A program made the position numbers and the translations under genes. The notes under the pieces were generated by a model that was not told the DNA's origin, ran no database searches, and saw only the letters and a program-made list of their open reading frames with translations. From positions 1 through 64,000 of the forward strand of contig NZ_WELI01000011.1 of assembly GCF_009184635.1 (NCBI RefSeq): a DNA stretch of 64,000 nucleotides, read 5' to 3'. Source of the stretch: Rudanella paleaurantiibacter (lineage in GTDB: Bacteria > Bacteroidota > Bacteroidia > Cytophagales > Spirosomataceae). Below are positions 56,907 through 64,000 of this stretch, piece by piece (positions within the stretch are counted from its first letter, which is position 1; each line of letters opens with the position of its first letter).

Positions 56907-57071
56907 ATGAATATATACCAGAATTTCACGAATACCCTCGAAAGTTTGTCTATTCAAATCGTGCAGTGGCTCGACATGTCCGAGCGACTATTTCGCCCGG
57001 TTATCGGTCCAAACAAGCAGTTGGGGTCCCTTAATTTCGCGCTTATTCCGGTTTCGGTGAAGCGTTTTTAA
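56907..57071 (+). CDS. small protein of unknown function (54 residues)
   Basis: ATG at 56907, TAA at 57069-57071. It starts MNIYQNFTNTLESLSIQIVQ, an amphipathic helix, and continues WLDMSERLFRPVIGPNKQ, ending with basic VKRF. It may be a short membrane-associated or interaction peptide. It lies 41 bases after the 76-residue gene and 27 bases before a strong terminator, so it is likely the last gene of the small-gene group. No family recognised. Confidence 0.45.
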   Translation: MNIYQNFTNTLESLSIQIVQWLDMSERLFRPVIGPNKQLGSLNFALIPVSVKRF

Positions 57072-57098
57072 GGGATAAATAGTAGCTGGGTAATTCGT

Positions 57099-57143
57099 AA
57101 AAACGTCCTGAATAGGCCATTAGGCGTGTTCAGGACGTTTTTT
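57099..57143. terminator. bidirectional intrinsic terminator
   Basis: AAAAACGTCCTGAA (57099-57112) and TTCAGGACGTTTTTT (57129-57143) form a 13-14-bp stem with T runs on both sides. It lies between the plus-strand small genes and the stop of the outer-membrane gene at 57173. Confidence 0.8.
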
Positions 57144-57172
57144 GTTTAGGTAACTGCTGCCTTGTCTCCGGT

Positions 57173-59977
57173 TCAACGCCCAAACTGACGCAGGTTATAC
57201 ACGAAGCTCACGAGCAGGTACCGACGTAAAATCCGATTCTGCACATCGTCAATGTAGGTGTCGGTTGTGTTACGAATCAGGCTTCGATTCTGGTTGAGGA
57301 GGTCAAACACCTGCACCCGTAGCTCGCCCGTGTCTCCTTTGAAAAAATGCCGCGATAAGGCCGCGTTCCAGAGCACAAACCGCTGATTGAAACCCGCAGC
57401 CCGCCCGGTGGTGCCTGTATAAGTCAGGTCGGTGGTGAGAGCCAGCCGGAAGGGCAACTTCCAGAACAGGTCGGCGGTGGCGTGTTGCCACCAGAAAGCC
57501 GCGTTCTGGTTTGGCAGGAGCGAGTACGAAGCCGTTTGGTAGGTCAGGTTGCCGCTAAGGCCGTAGTCTAAATGCTCGTTGTAGCTCGATTGCAGACGCA
57601 CGCCCTGCCCCACACTCCGGTTGATGGTCTCGTTGGCGTCGCCGTTGATAAAGCTCCGCGACCGGCTGAGGCCCAGATTCGTGGTGAAGGTAAGCCCCAA
57701 TTTGGATGGTTGCAGGGTGCGCCCTACCGCAACCGACCCGTATGCCGACCAGAAACCCCCGGCGTTGACCGGTTGGGTAGTTTGTACGCCCGCCGGACTG
57801 ATGATGGTGGCGGTAGAAATCCGGTTATTGCTTTGATTGACACTCGCGAAAGCCGAGAAACTCTGGTTCGAAAACCGGGTGGCCGCGTTGTACACCAGCA
57901 CCAGCGTGTTGTAAAACTCCGGGTCCAGCCGGGGGTTGCCAACCTGAATCTGGAGCGGGTTGGTATTGTCGAGCACGGGTTGCAGTTGCCCAACCGAAGG
58001 CACCGAAAGCCGGGTGCGGTATTGCAGGCGCAGGTTTCGGTTGCCCGAAAAGGTGTAGCTAAACAGGGCGTTGGGCAGTAGGTTGACATAAGACCGTTGC
58101 TCCGCCGTTTGGTCTGTGCGGTTGTGGAGTTGCCAATGTGCCTGCTGGGCATCGAGCCCAACCGCCCATTTGTAGCGCAGTCGCTGGGTCTGAAACGTAG
58201 CACCCGCCCGGTGCGCCCCAAACGAACTGCCAAACCGATTCGTGAGCGGGAGGTTTACGCGGTCGAACAGGCCGGTTGCTTCATTTTGGTCGGTAGCCTG
58301 CCGGTCGGCGTGGCTGTTGTTGATTGAATACACGTACCGAAGTTCCACTTTTTGCGTAAACGAAACCGGCTCGGTGTACGACAGGGTCAGCACGTGCTGA
58401 TTGGTAAAACTCGCTTGCCCTATTTGCCCGTTCAGCCGGTTGGACGAAGGGTTAGTGCCGGTTGAATCAAAAAACGTGTTGGTCGAACGGTTCAGGGCCT
58501 GGGTTTGCCCATCGGTCATGACCGAGTTGAGGTTCACCGACAGGGTACGGCCTTCGCGTCGGAATTTACGCGTGAGCAATAGGTTGTTGGTGCCGTTGAA
58601 CCCCGTTTGGGCCGAGTTGAACGCGGTTTCGCCCGTATTGACCGGCTGAACGGCGGACCCCATACCATTGCCCAGCAGCACCGACCGGCTGGACAGCCGA
58701 CTGGTGAAATCGGCAGTTTGCCACACGAGGCCCGGTGTCAGGCGCAGGTTGGTGAGCGAGTCGAGTTGCCAGTCGAGTCGAGCGTTGAACCGGTGGTTCA
58801 GTTGCCGGTTTTGACTGTACAGGCTTGCGTCGGTGGTGAGGGGGCGTTCAGGTAAGATGCTCGTACGCCGACTTTGCCCATCCGTTACCGTGATGCCCTG
58901 AGTCAGAAAATAACTCATGGCAATCTCGGCCCGATGCCCGTGTTTATTCCGGCGGCTGTCGTTACGGCGGCCGTCGCTACGGTAATTGACTCCCCCGGCT
59001 CGTACCTCAATAACGTTGGTGGGCGACTGGGGGCCTGCGCCACCGGGGCCTTCCGGGTTCCCGACCGGCCCCGATGGCCCACCTGCTCCCAGACTAAAGT
59101 TCTGCTGGTTGAGGTTGTTGGCCTGCCCAATAAGCGAAATCTGTTTCCGCCTGCCGTCGTTGTTGGCGCTGAATCGGTTCAAATTTAGCCGTCCCGAATA
59201 CCGATTTGCCTGATCGTCACGGGCTGTACCCAAACCCAGCTCATTTTGCCCGAAATACCCTTTCCGTTTGTCCGGTTTGAGCGTCAGGTTGAGGGTTGGT
59301 TCGCGGTTCCCATCGTCGATACCCGAAAACGACGACAAATCGGACGACTGATCGAACAGCTGTACCTTATCGACAATATCGGCGGGCAGGTTGCGGGTAG
59401 CCATGCGGTGGTCGGTGCCGAAAAACGGCTTACCATCGACCAATACCCGGTTTACGGTTTGTCCGTTGGCTTTGATCGTGCCGTCGCGGCTTACCTCCAC
59501 GCCCGGTAGCTTACGGAGAAGTGCTTCGACCTGCGCGTTGGGCTGCGTTTTAAACGAACCGGCGTTAAACACTACCGTATCCTGCCGGATCGTAACCGGT
59601 GCGCTTTCCTGCCGAACCACCACCTCGCCCAACTGTTGGCTCTGCTCCACCAGGCGCAGCACACCCACCTGTACCGAAGCTTCGCCGGGCTTCACTGCCA
59701 CCAGTTGCGAGCCATTTCGGTAGCCGAGGTACGTAACCAGAACCCGGTAGCTGCCCGACGCCAGGTTGCGGAGCATAAACAGGCCGTCGTTGTCGGTGAC
59801 TGTGCCCGTCACGTAGCTGGAATCGCGAGCGTTCAGCAGCGAGACCGATGCCTGCCCCAGCGGTTTGGCCGTGGCCGAATCGACCACCATACCGCCCAAC
59901 TCGGTGCGCGGTGCGGTGCGTTGAGCGAGCCCGCTCAGAGACAGTAAAAGGCTCAGGATGAGAAAAACCGGTTTCAT
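57173..59977 (-). CDS. outer membrane beta-barrel protein with CarboxypepD-reg-like domain (TonB-dependent receptor-like)
   Basis: A start at 59977 gives 934 residues with a signal peptide (MKPVFLILSLLLSLSGLAQ). The carboxypeptidase-regulatory-like domain (GGMVVDSATAKPLGQASVSL, MLRNLASGSYRVLVTYLGYR) is followed by a plug-like region (LLRKLPGVEVSRDGTIKANG, RVLVDGKPFFGTDHRMATRN). A barrel of the OMP_b-brl_3 type fills the rest and ends LLVSFVYNLRQFGR. Such proteins resemble TonB-dependent receptors and often pair with a GLPGLI protein, as here (gap 55 bases). Substrate unknown; metal or peptide-linked roles are reported for some relatives. Confidence 0.88.
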   Translation of the reverse strand: MKPVFLILSLLLSLSGLAQRTAPRTELGGMVVDSATAKPLGQASVSLLNARDSSYVTGTVTDNDGLFMLRNLASGSYRVLVTYLGYRNGSQLVAVKPGEASVQVGVLRLVEQSQQLGEVVVRQESAPVTIRQDTVVFNAGSFKTQPNAQVEALLRKLPGVEVSRDGTIKANGQTVNRVLVDGKPFFGTDHRMATRNLPADIVDKVQLFDQSSDLSSFSGIDDGNREPTLNLTLKPDKRKGYFGQNELGLGTARDDQANRYSGRLNLNRFSANNDGRRKQISLIGQANNLNQQNFSLGAGGPSGPVGNPEGPGGAGPQSPTNVIEVRAGGVNYRSDGRRNDSRRNKHGHRAEIAMSYFLTQGITVTDGQSRRTSILPERPLTTDASLYSQNRQLNHRFNARLDWQLDSLTNLRLTPGLVWQTADFTSRLSSRSVLLGNGMGSAVQPVNTGETAFNSAQTGFNGTNNLLLTRKFRREGRTLSVNLNSVMTDGQTQALNRSTNTFFDSTGTNPSSNRLNGQIGQASFTNQHVLTLSYTEPVSFTQKVELRYVYSINNSHADRQATDQNEATGLFDRVNLPLTNRFGSSFGAHRAGATFQTQRLRYKWAVGLDAQQAHWQLHNRTDQTAEQRSYVNLLPNALFSYTFSGNRNLRLQYRTRLSVPSVGQLQPVLDNTNPLQIQVGNPRLDPEFYNTLVLVYNAATRFSNQSFSAFASVNQSNNRISTATIISPAGVQTTQPVNAGGFWSAYGSVAVGRTLQPSKLGLTFTTNLGLSRSRSFINGDANETINRSVGQGVRLQSSYNEHLDYGLSGNLTYQTASYSLLPNQNAAFWWQHATADLFWKLPFRLALTTDLTYTGTTGRAAGFNQRFVLWNAALSRHFFKGDTGELRVQVFDLLNQNRSLIRNTTDTYIDDVQNRILRRYLLVSFVYNLRQFGR

Positions 59978-60032
59978 GCAAAGGGTCAATTTGGAGTAGA
60001 TAAAGCCGGAAAGGGTAGGGTAGGGCGATGGC

Positions 60033-60821
60033 TTACCCACCAAAGCCAGGCCGGGCGTGCTTCTGTACAAAGTCAGATACGGCTTTCTGGCGCAGTTCGA
60101 GCAGTTGCTCAGGCGACACCTTCTGCGCTTTCACGTTCGGTTTGGCCACGCTTGGGTCGGCGGCTGCTTTGCGTATTTTGGTGGCCCTGAACTGTTCTTT
60201 ACTTCCTTCAATGAGCAGCACCGTGCCTTTTTCGGGGGTAAGTTCAGGCACGGGTGAGTAGCTGAATGGCAGGTCGGTGGTGAACCAGACCGCATAGGTC
60301 TCTTTTTTGAATGGCACGGTGGCTTTTCGGCAGGTGTACCCGGCTATTTTCCGGGTTTGATCGGTTTGTTGCCAGCCGCTAATGCGTGTCATCTGCGTTT
60401 CGGCCTGATACGTTTTGGCTTCGGCACCTTGCCCCACCGTCAGAATCGTCACTTTTTTGAGGCCATTCAGGTCAAGGTACGTTTGCTCGCTAAAGGGCCG
60501 CCCCATCACCCGACTTTGCCCGCCGGGGCCATTGGCGGCCCGAAACTCCTCGTCGTTGCGGGTCACTTTGGCCTGCGTTCCATTGATAAGCACGGTTTGC
60601 TCCGTAATGCGGGCGTCGGGAATATCCTTCGGAAAGTTGGGGTCGCTCGGTTTCATGAGCTCACCATTGTCGTCGAGGAATTTGAGGCTGGCGGGGTCAA
60701 TTTTTTGGACCCATTCGTACGAGATTTGCCCGGCCCAGGTGGGGGTTGTTTGAGCCTGACTGGAGGGGGAGAACAGCAACGCCGTGAGGCCGCTAACGAG
60801 AAAACAGAAGGTCGTTTTCAT
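60033..60821 (-). CDS. GLPGLI family protein
   Basis: 262 residues with a signal peptide (cleaved after SSQAQ). Hallmarks are WAGQISYEWVQKIDPASL near the N-terminus, then RKIAGYTCRKATVPFKKETY with the conserved IAGYxC, and AVWFTTDLPFSYSPVPE where most members read GP..F..LPGLI. The PGLI core itself is altered here. GLPGLI proteins are exported and usually encoded beside an outer-membrane beta-barrel receptor; that gene is 55 bases downstream. Function unknown. It is divergent from the sensor kinase gene. Confidence 0.8.
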   Translation of the reverse strand: MKTTFCFLVSGLTALLFSPSSQAQTTPTWAGQISYEWVQKIDPASLKFLDDNGELMKPSDPNFPKDIPDARITEQTVLINGTQAKVTRNDEEFRAANGPGGQSRVMGRPFSEQTYLDLNGLKKVTILTVGQGAEAKTYQAETQMTRISGWQQTDQTRKIAGYTCRKATVPFKKETYAVWFTTDLPFSYSPVPELTPEKGTVLLIEGSKEQFRATKIRKAAADPSVAKPNVKAQKVSPEQLLELRQKAVSDFVQKHARPGFGG

Positions 60822-60874
60822 GAATCAGATGTGTTTGATTTGACACCTCAAAGGTCTGGCAGACTTTTGTAATG

Positions 60875-60904
60875 CACTGTTAGATAGTGTTAAACAGTGT
60901 TAAC
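60875..60904 (+). promoter_or_regulatory. three contiguous 10-bp direct repeats, likely OmpR-type regulator site
   Basis: CACTGTTAGA, TAGTGTTAAA and CAGTGTTAAC follow one another without gap, sharing GT(G)TTA at 10-bp period, one helical turn. Tandem half-sites at this spacing are typical for OmpR/PhoB-type regulators, and one is encoded at 62343. The array ends five bases before the -33 element of the kinase gene promoter and could also influence the divergent GLPGLI gene. Confidence 0.6.
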
Positions 60905-60909
60905 GCCCG

Positions 60910-60939
60910 TTTGAAGGCTCCCCAACCGGTGTAGTTTTG
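60910..60939 (+). promoter_or_regulatory. sensor kinase promoter (TTTG-N18-TAGTTTTG)
   Basis: TTTG at 60910-60913, 18-base spacer, TAGTTTTG at 60932-60939, a near ideal Bacteroidota primary promoter. Transcription would begin near 60944-60947, at or just after the first ATG (60943). The mRNA would thus be leaderless or be translated from a later start. Confidence 0.6.
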
Positions 60940-60942
60940 TGT

Positions 60943-62307
60943 ATGAACCGACGTATTCGTTCAATTTTGGGATTGATGACCGTTTGTATGGTTGGCATCT
61001 ATGCGTTTCAGGGGTATTGGCTCTGGAGTACGTATCAGATTTACCGTCAGCAGTTTAATCGTTCGGTGCAGGATGCGCTCACTTCGGTGTTGCAGCAGCG
61101 GCAGCTTTCGCAGGCTCAGGGTTTGCTGCCTGGTCGCCTAAGTCCGGGTGTGTTGGCCCCCGCTCAGGGGCCTGAGCCTGATTTGAGGAGTCCGGGGCCG
61201 CCACCCCGTGCGGAGCCCGGCTCACGGCTCCGCCGAACTTCGAATCTGGTGCTGGTTCAGAAGCCAGGTGGGCGCCCGGTTGATTTGGGCGAACTGGCGT
61301 ATGCGTATTGGTTGGAGTTGGAACAACGGGGCATCGGCGCCCGATTTCTGCTCGACACGTTACAGGTCGACCCGGAGCCGTCGGGGCAGGATATTGATCT
61401 GTATCAGTCGCTAATCCGTTCGGATACCGAGGATCTGCAACAGATCATTACCACGATTCTGGTGCGCGTAAAACCGAACGAAAACCGGTTTGCGCGGGCT
61501 TCGTTCGGTACGCCCTCGTTCTATCTGGTGCGCCGGATGGGCTGGTTGCTGGGTGTTTCGGTGGTGCTTTTGTTGCTGACTACGGGCTGCTTTCTGCTGA
61601 TGATGAGCACGATACTGCGGCAGAAGAAGTTGTCGGAAATCAAAAACGATTTCATCAACAACATGACCCACGAGCTTAAAACGCCCATTGCCACCGTGAC
61701 GGCCGCCGTTGAAGCCCTGCAACATTTTGGGGCTCTGAACAACCCGGCCAAAACAGAGGCTTACCTGACCATTTCGCAGCAAAACCTGCAACGCCTGTCT
61801 GATCTGGTCGATAAAGTCCTGAGCTTGGCTACCGAAGAAAAACACGAACTCGGCCTCCGTCCCGAACCGGTCGACCTGAATGGGCTGGTTGACGAGCTAT
61901 TGGCTGGTCATCGGCTAAAAGCCCCCAAACCGGTTGTGTTTGGGGTGGATATTCCGGTTGGTACCTTCGTTACCGTCGACCGGATTCACTTCTCCAATGC
62001 CCTGAATAATCTCATCGATAATGCCATCAACTATTCACGGGAAGAGGTGACGGTTCAGCTAACATTTGAGCGGATGGGTACCGGCTGGCAACTGACCGTT
62101 GCCGACAATGGAATCGGGATTGCCAAAGTGTACCAGTCGGCTATTTTTGACCGGTTTTTCCGCGTTCCCACGGGCGATTTACACCCGGTGAAAGGCTTCG
62201 GGCTGGGGCTGGCGTACGTCCGGCAGGTGATCGAGCGACATGGGGCGACCATTGCGCTTCGGAGTGAACTGAGCAAAGGCACGCAGTTTACCATTACGTT
62301 TCCGTAA
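60943..62307 (+). CDS. membrane sensor histidine kinase
   Basis: From ATG 60943 the product is 454 residues. One helix near 10-30 (VCMVGIYAFQGYWLWSTYQI) and another near 205-225 (WLLGVSVVLLLLTTGCFLLM) enclose a periplasmic sensing region with a proline-rich linker. The HisKA domain has His243 in NNMTHELKTPIATVTAAVEA. The HATPase boxes are NALNNLIDNAINYS, VADNGIGIA and GFGLGLAYVRQVIERHG. It autophosphorylates on signal and passes the phosphate to the regulator encoded 35 bases downstream. It is similar in plan to RprX of Bacteroides. The true start may be ATG 60976, given the promoter position. Confidence 0.93.
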   Translation: MNRRIRSILGLMTVCMVGIYAFQGYWLWSTYQIYRQQFNRSVQDALTSVLQQRQLSQAQGLLPGRLSPGVLAPAQGPEPDLRSPGPPPRAEPGSRLRRTSNLVLVQKPGGRPVDLGELAYAYWLELEQRGIGARFLLDTLQVDPEPSGQDIDLYQSLIRSDTEDLQQIITTILVRVKPNENRFARASFGTPSFYLVRRMGWLLGVSVVLLLLTTGCFLLMMSTILRQKKLSEIKNDFINNMTHELKTPIATVTAAVEALQHFGALNNPAKTEAYLTISQQNLQRLSDLVDKVLSLATEEKHELGLRPEPVDLNGLVDELLAGHRLKAPKPVVFGVDIPVGTFVTVDRIHFSNALNNLIDNAINYSREEVTVQLTFERMGTGWQLTVADNGIGIAKVYQSAIFDRFFRVPTGDLHPVKGFGLGLAYVRQVIERHGATIALRSELSKGTQFTITFP

Positions 62308-62342
62308 CGTATTTTGAATCACCACAACTAAACCGTAACTCA

Positions 62343-63026
62343 ATGCCAACTGTACTGCTTGTTGAAGATGAACCGGCATTGGCCATGATTGTCAAAGACA
62401 GCCTGGAGGTACGAGGCTTTACCGTGCGCTACGCAGCCGACGGGGAGGCCGGACTAACCCTTTTTTGGCAGGAGTGCCCGGATATTGTGGTGGCCGATGT
62501 CATGATGCCTAACCTTGATGGCTTTTCGATGGCGGAGCAGATGCGCCAAACCGACCCCGACGTGCCACTTCTGTTTCTGACTGCTCGCTCACAAACCGCC
62601 GACGTGGTGCGGGGGTTTGAGCTGGGCGGCAACGATTACCTCAAAAAACCCTTCAGCCTGGATGAACTGATTGTGCGGATTAACGCTCTGCTTCGGCGGA
62701 GCGAACGTGACCGTAAGCCTGCCAACCCGCCCGATGCCGTCCCGATTGGGCGATACCGGTTCGATGCCGCCAAGCAGAAGCTAACGCTCGATGGCCGGGA
62801 GGTGCAACTCTCGCACCGTGAAGCCGAACTGCTCCGCAAACTGTACGAACAGCGAAACCAGGTGCTCGAACGGAACGCCGTGCTGCTCGAACTTTGGGGC
62901 GACGATAGCTTTTTCAATGGCCGAAGCCTCGATGTGTTCATCACGAAGCTCCGACGTCACCTCCGCGACGACCCGGCCCTGCAAATTGTCAATGTGCGGG
63001 GGGTGGGGTATAAACTCATTGTCTGA
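62343..63026 (+). CDS. OmpR-family response regulator
   Basis: 227 residues. The receiver domain has the acidic pair in LLVEDEPALAMIV, phospho-acceptor Asp52 in VVADVMMPNLDGFS, Thr in FLTARSQTADV and Lys in YLKKPFSLDELIVRINALLR. The winged-helix trans_reg_C domain covers about 130-225 (VQLSHREAELLRKLYEQRNQ, then SLDVFITKLRRHLRDDPALQ, VNVRGVGYKL). It binds tandem direct repeats, and the 10-bp array at 60875 is the likely site. It is co-transcribed with the kinase upstream and similar to RprY. The divergent GLPGLI/outer-membrane pair is the probable regulon. Confidence 0.93.
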   Translation: MPTVLLVEDEPALAMIVKDSLEVRGFTVRYAADGEAGLTLFWQECPDIVVADVMMPNLDGFSMAEQMRQTDPDVPLLFLTARSQTADVVRGFELGGNDYLKKPFSLDELIVRINALLRRSERDRKPANPPDAVPIGRYRFDAAKQKLTLDGREVQLSHREAELLRKLYEQRNQVLERNAVLLELWGDDSFFNGRSLDVFITKLRRHLRDDPALQIVNVRGVGYKLIV

Positions 63027-63040
63027 ATACCCCCAAAACG

Positions 63041-64000
63041 CTACTTGTGGGCCACCTCGCGGGGCAGGTACCGGTTGAGCCATTGGTCGATTTCGTAGCA
63101 TAGATGCAGCAGCGATTCGGTGGCCACGTAAGCATGGCTTTCGTGCGGCAACGTCACAAACCGGGCCGTTTTGCCCAGGCCCTGCAAAGCCGCGAAATAC
63201 CGCTCACTTTGCATGTAGTGAGTGCCGGGGTTGTTGTCGGCCTGCCCGTGTACGAGTAAGAGCGGAGCCTCCACCCGGTCAGCGTACAAAAACGGAGACA
63301 GCCGGTTGTACAGTTCGGGGGCATCCCAAAGAGTACGCTCTTCCGACTGAAACCCGAACGGTGTCAGCGACCGGTTGTACGCTCCACTGAGGGCAATGCC
63401 GGCTTTGAACAGGTTACTGTTTGTGAGTAGGTTAGCCACCATAAACGCGCCGTACGACTGCCCCATCACAGCTACTCGCGCCGTATCGACCTGCCCCGAT
63501 ACATGGGCTGCTTGCAGAGCCGCGCGCGCATTAAGCAGCAACTGTTCCAGATAGGTATCGTTGGCGTTGCGGCCGGAATCGGCCACGATGGGAAACGAGA
63601 CATTGGTCAGCACGGCATATCCGCGCAATGCCCAAAGCGTGGGTAATTCGGAGTAAGCCTTGAATCGGTTCGAGGATTTGGCCGTTTGTCCGGCAAACTG
63701 TTTTTGCAGATACTCCGTCGGGTAAGCCCACAGCAGGGCGGGTAATCGCTTGCCTTTGTGCTCGCTCGATACCCAAAGGTCGGCAGTGAGGGTAAGTCCG
63801 TCGGCCCGTTGGTACCGGAGCGGAATCCGTTCGAGGTTGGTAAAGTGGGGGTACGGGTTTGGGAAGTGGGTCAGTTGATACTCGGTTTGGGTGGGCAGGT
63901 GCCGACACCAGTAGTTGGTAGGGGTGTCGGGCGTTTCGCGGCTCACGAGCATCCACAAATTATCCGAGTCGATCATACCCTCCGATGCCTCGGCAAAGTC
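63041..64000 (-). CDS. S9-family prolyl oligopeptidase-like serine peptidase, C-terminal part (runs off right edge)
   Basis: The frame is open through 64000, so only the last 320 residues are visible. The first internal ATG at 63976 is not the real start, since the preceding codons (DFAEASEG) continue in frame. The alpha/beta hydrolase domain has the nucleophile motif RVAVMGQSYGAFMVANLLTN, the Asp region APLLLVHGQADNN, and the catalytic His in TLPHESHAYVATESLL. The preceding LRYQRADGLTLTADLWVSSE segment is the usual entry to the catalytic domain. The N-terminal beta-propeller lies beyond the edge. It cleaves peptides in the periplasm, if a signal peptide is present. Confidence 0.88.
   Translation of the reverse strand, partial: DFAEASEGMIDSDNLWMLVSRETPDTPTNYWCRHLPTQTEYQLTHFPNPYPHFTNLERIPLRYQRADGLTLTADLWVSSEHKGKRLPALLWAYPTEYLQKQFAGQTAKSSNRFKAYSELPTLWALRGYAVLTNVSFPIVADSGRNANDTYLEQLLLNARAALQAAHVSGQVDTARVAVMGQSYGAFMVANLLTNSNLFKAGIALSGAYNRSLTPFGFQSEERTLWDAPELYNRLSPFLYADRVEAPLLLVHGQADNNPGTHYMQSERYFAALQGLGKTARFVTLPHESHAYVATESLLHLCYEIDQWLNRYLPREVAHK

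Noticed and set aside
1-64000. Search for tRNA, rRNA, riboswitches and CRISPR arrays
   Set aside because: No cloverleaf-like gene, rRNA segment, known riboswitch core or regularly spaced repeat array was recognised by eye in the gaps; a covariance-model search would be needed to exclude small RNAs.

Overview
The window looks like a piece of chromosome from a Bacteroidota bacterium of the order Cytophagales, most like Spirosoma, Larkinella or Rudanella. The grounds are a SusC/SusD pair, a hybrid two-component regulator with an AraC output domain, a type IX secretion sorting tail, GLPGLI, DUF4249, DUF4861 and DUF5017 families, TAnnTTTG-type promoter boxes, and GC-rich coding sequence broken by AT-rich intergenic repeats. 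The genus is an inference. No rRNA, tRNA or CRISPR array was seen.

Layout. 1-1100: the end of an IS5-family element beside a truncated DUF4249 gene and an eroded TauE/SafE exporter. 1168-3040: an SGNH-like DUF4886 protein and a DUF5694 protein. 3041-3866: a nest of four palindromic repeats. 3867-20016 (minus strand): a polysaccharide utilisation locus with a GH105-type unsaturated uronyl hydrolase, SusC, SusD, a DUF5017 lipoprotein, DUF4861, a 1055-residue heparinase II/III-type lyase, an unrecognised 600-residue secreted protein and an SGNH esterase. Its hybrid sensor is divergent at 20274-24398. The set points to a uronic-acid polysaccharide cut by lyases, trimmed by the unsaturated uronyl hydrolase and imported by SusCD. 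24439-28936: an HxlR regulator divergent from a DsbA-like protein with a winged-helix tail, then a TetR operon (DUF2147, SDR, seven-helix membrane protein) with two matching palindromic operators.

29257-45180: a secreted lyase-like protein and a gene set for L-fucose use: alpha-L-fucosidase, FucP transporter, two SDR dehydrogenases, a UxaA-type dehydratase, a fumarylacetoacetate-hydrolase-family enzyme, LutABC L-lactate oxidation and a class 1 fructose-1,6-bisphosphatase, with a divergent AraC regulator. The inferred route is L-fucose, L-fuconate, 2-keto-3-deoxy-L-fuconate, the 2,4-diketo acid, then pyruvate plus L-lactate, with lactate oxidised to pyruvate. The bisphosphatase fits because growth on these products needs gluconeogenesis.

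45247-57143: a 1796-residue T9SS-exported adhesin-like protein, a TPR/LuxR-type regulator, a DUF5700-like putative metallopeptidase, a gene remnant, a fatty acid desaturase and a group of very small genes bounded by terminators. 57173-64000: an outer-membrane beta-barrel protein with GLPGLI, a divergent sensor kinase/OmpR-type regulator pair with a likely autoregulatory site, and the C-terminal part of an S9 peptidase running off the right edge.

The most distinctive non-coding feature is a 161-bp palindromic element present three times (3619, 12600, 29006). All copies have identical length and inverted ends, and each is flanked by a perfect or near-perfect 5-bp direct repeat, so it looks like a small non-autonomous transposable element.
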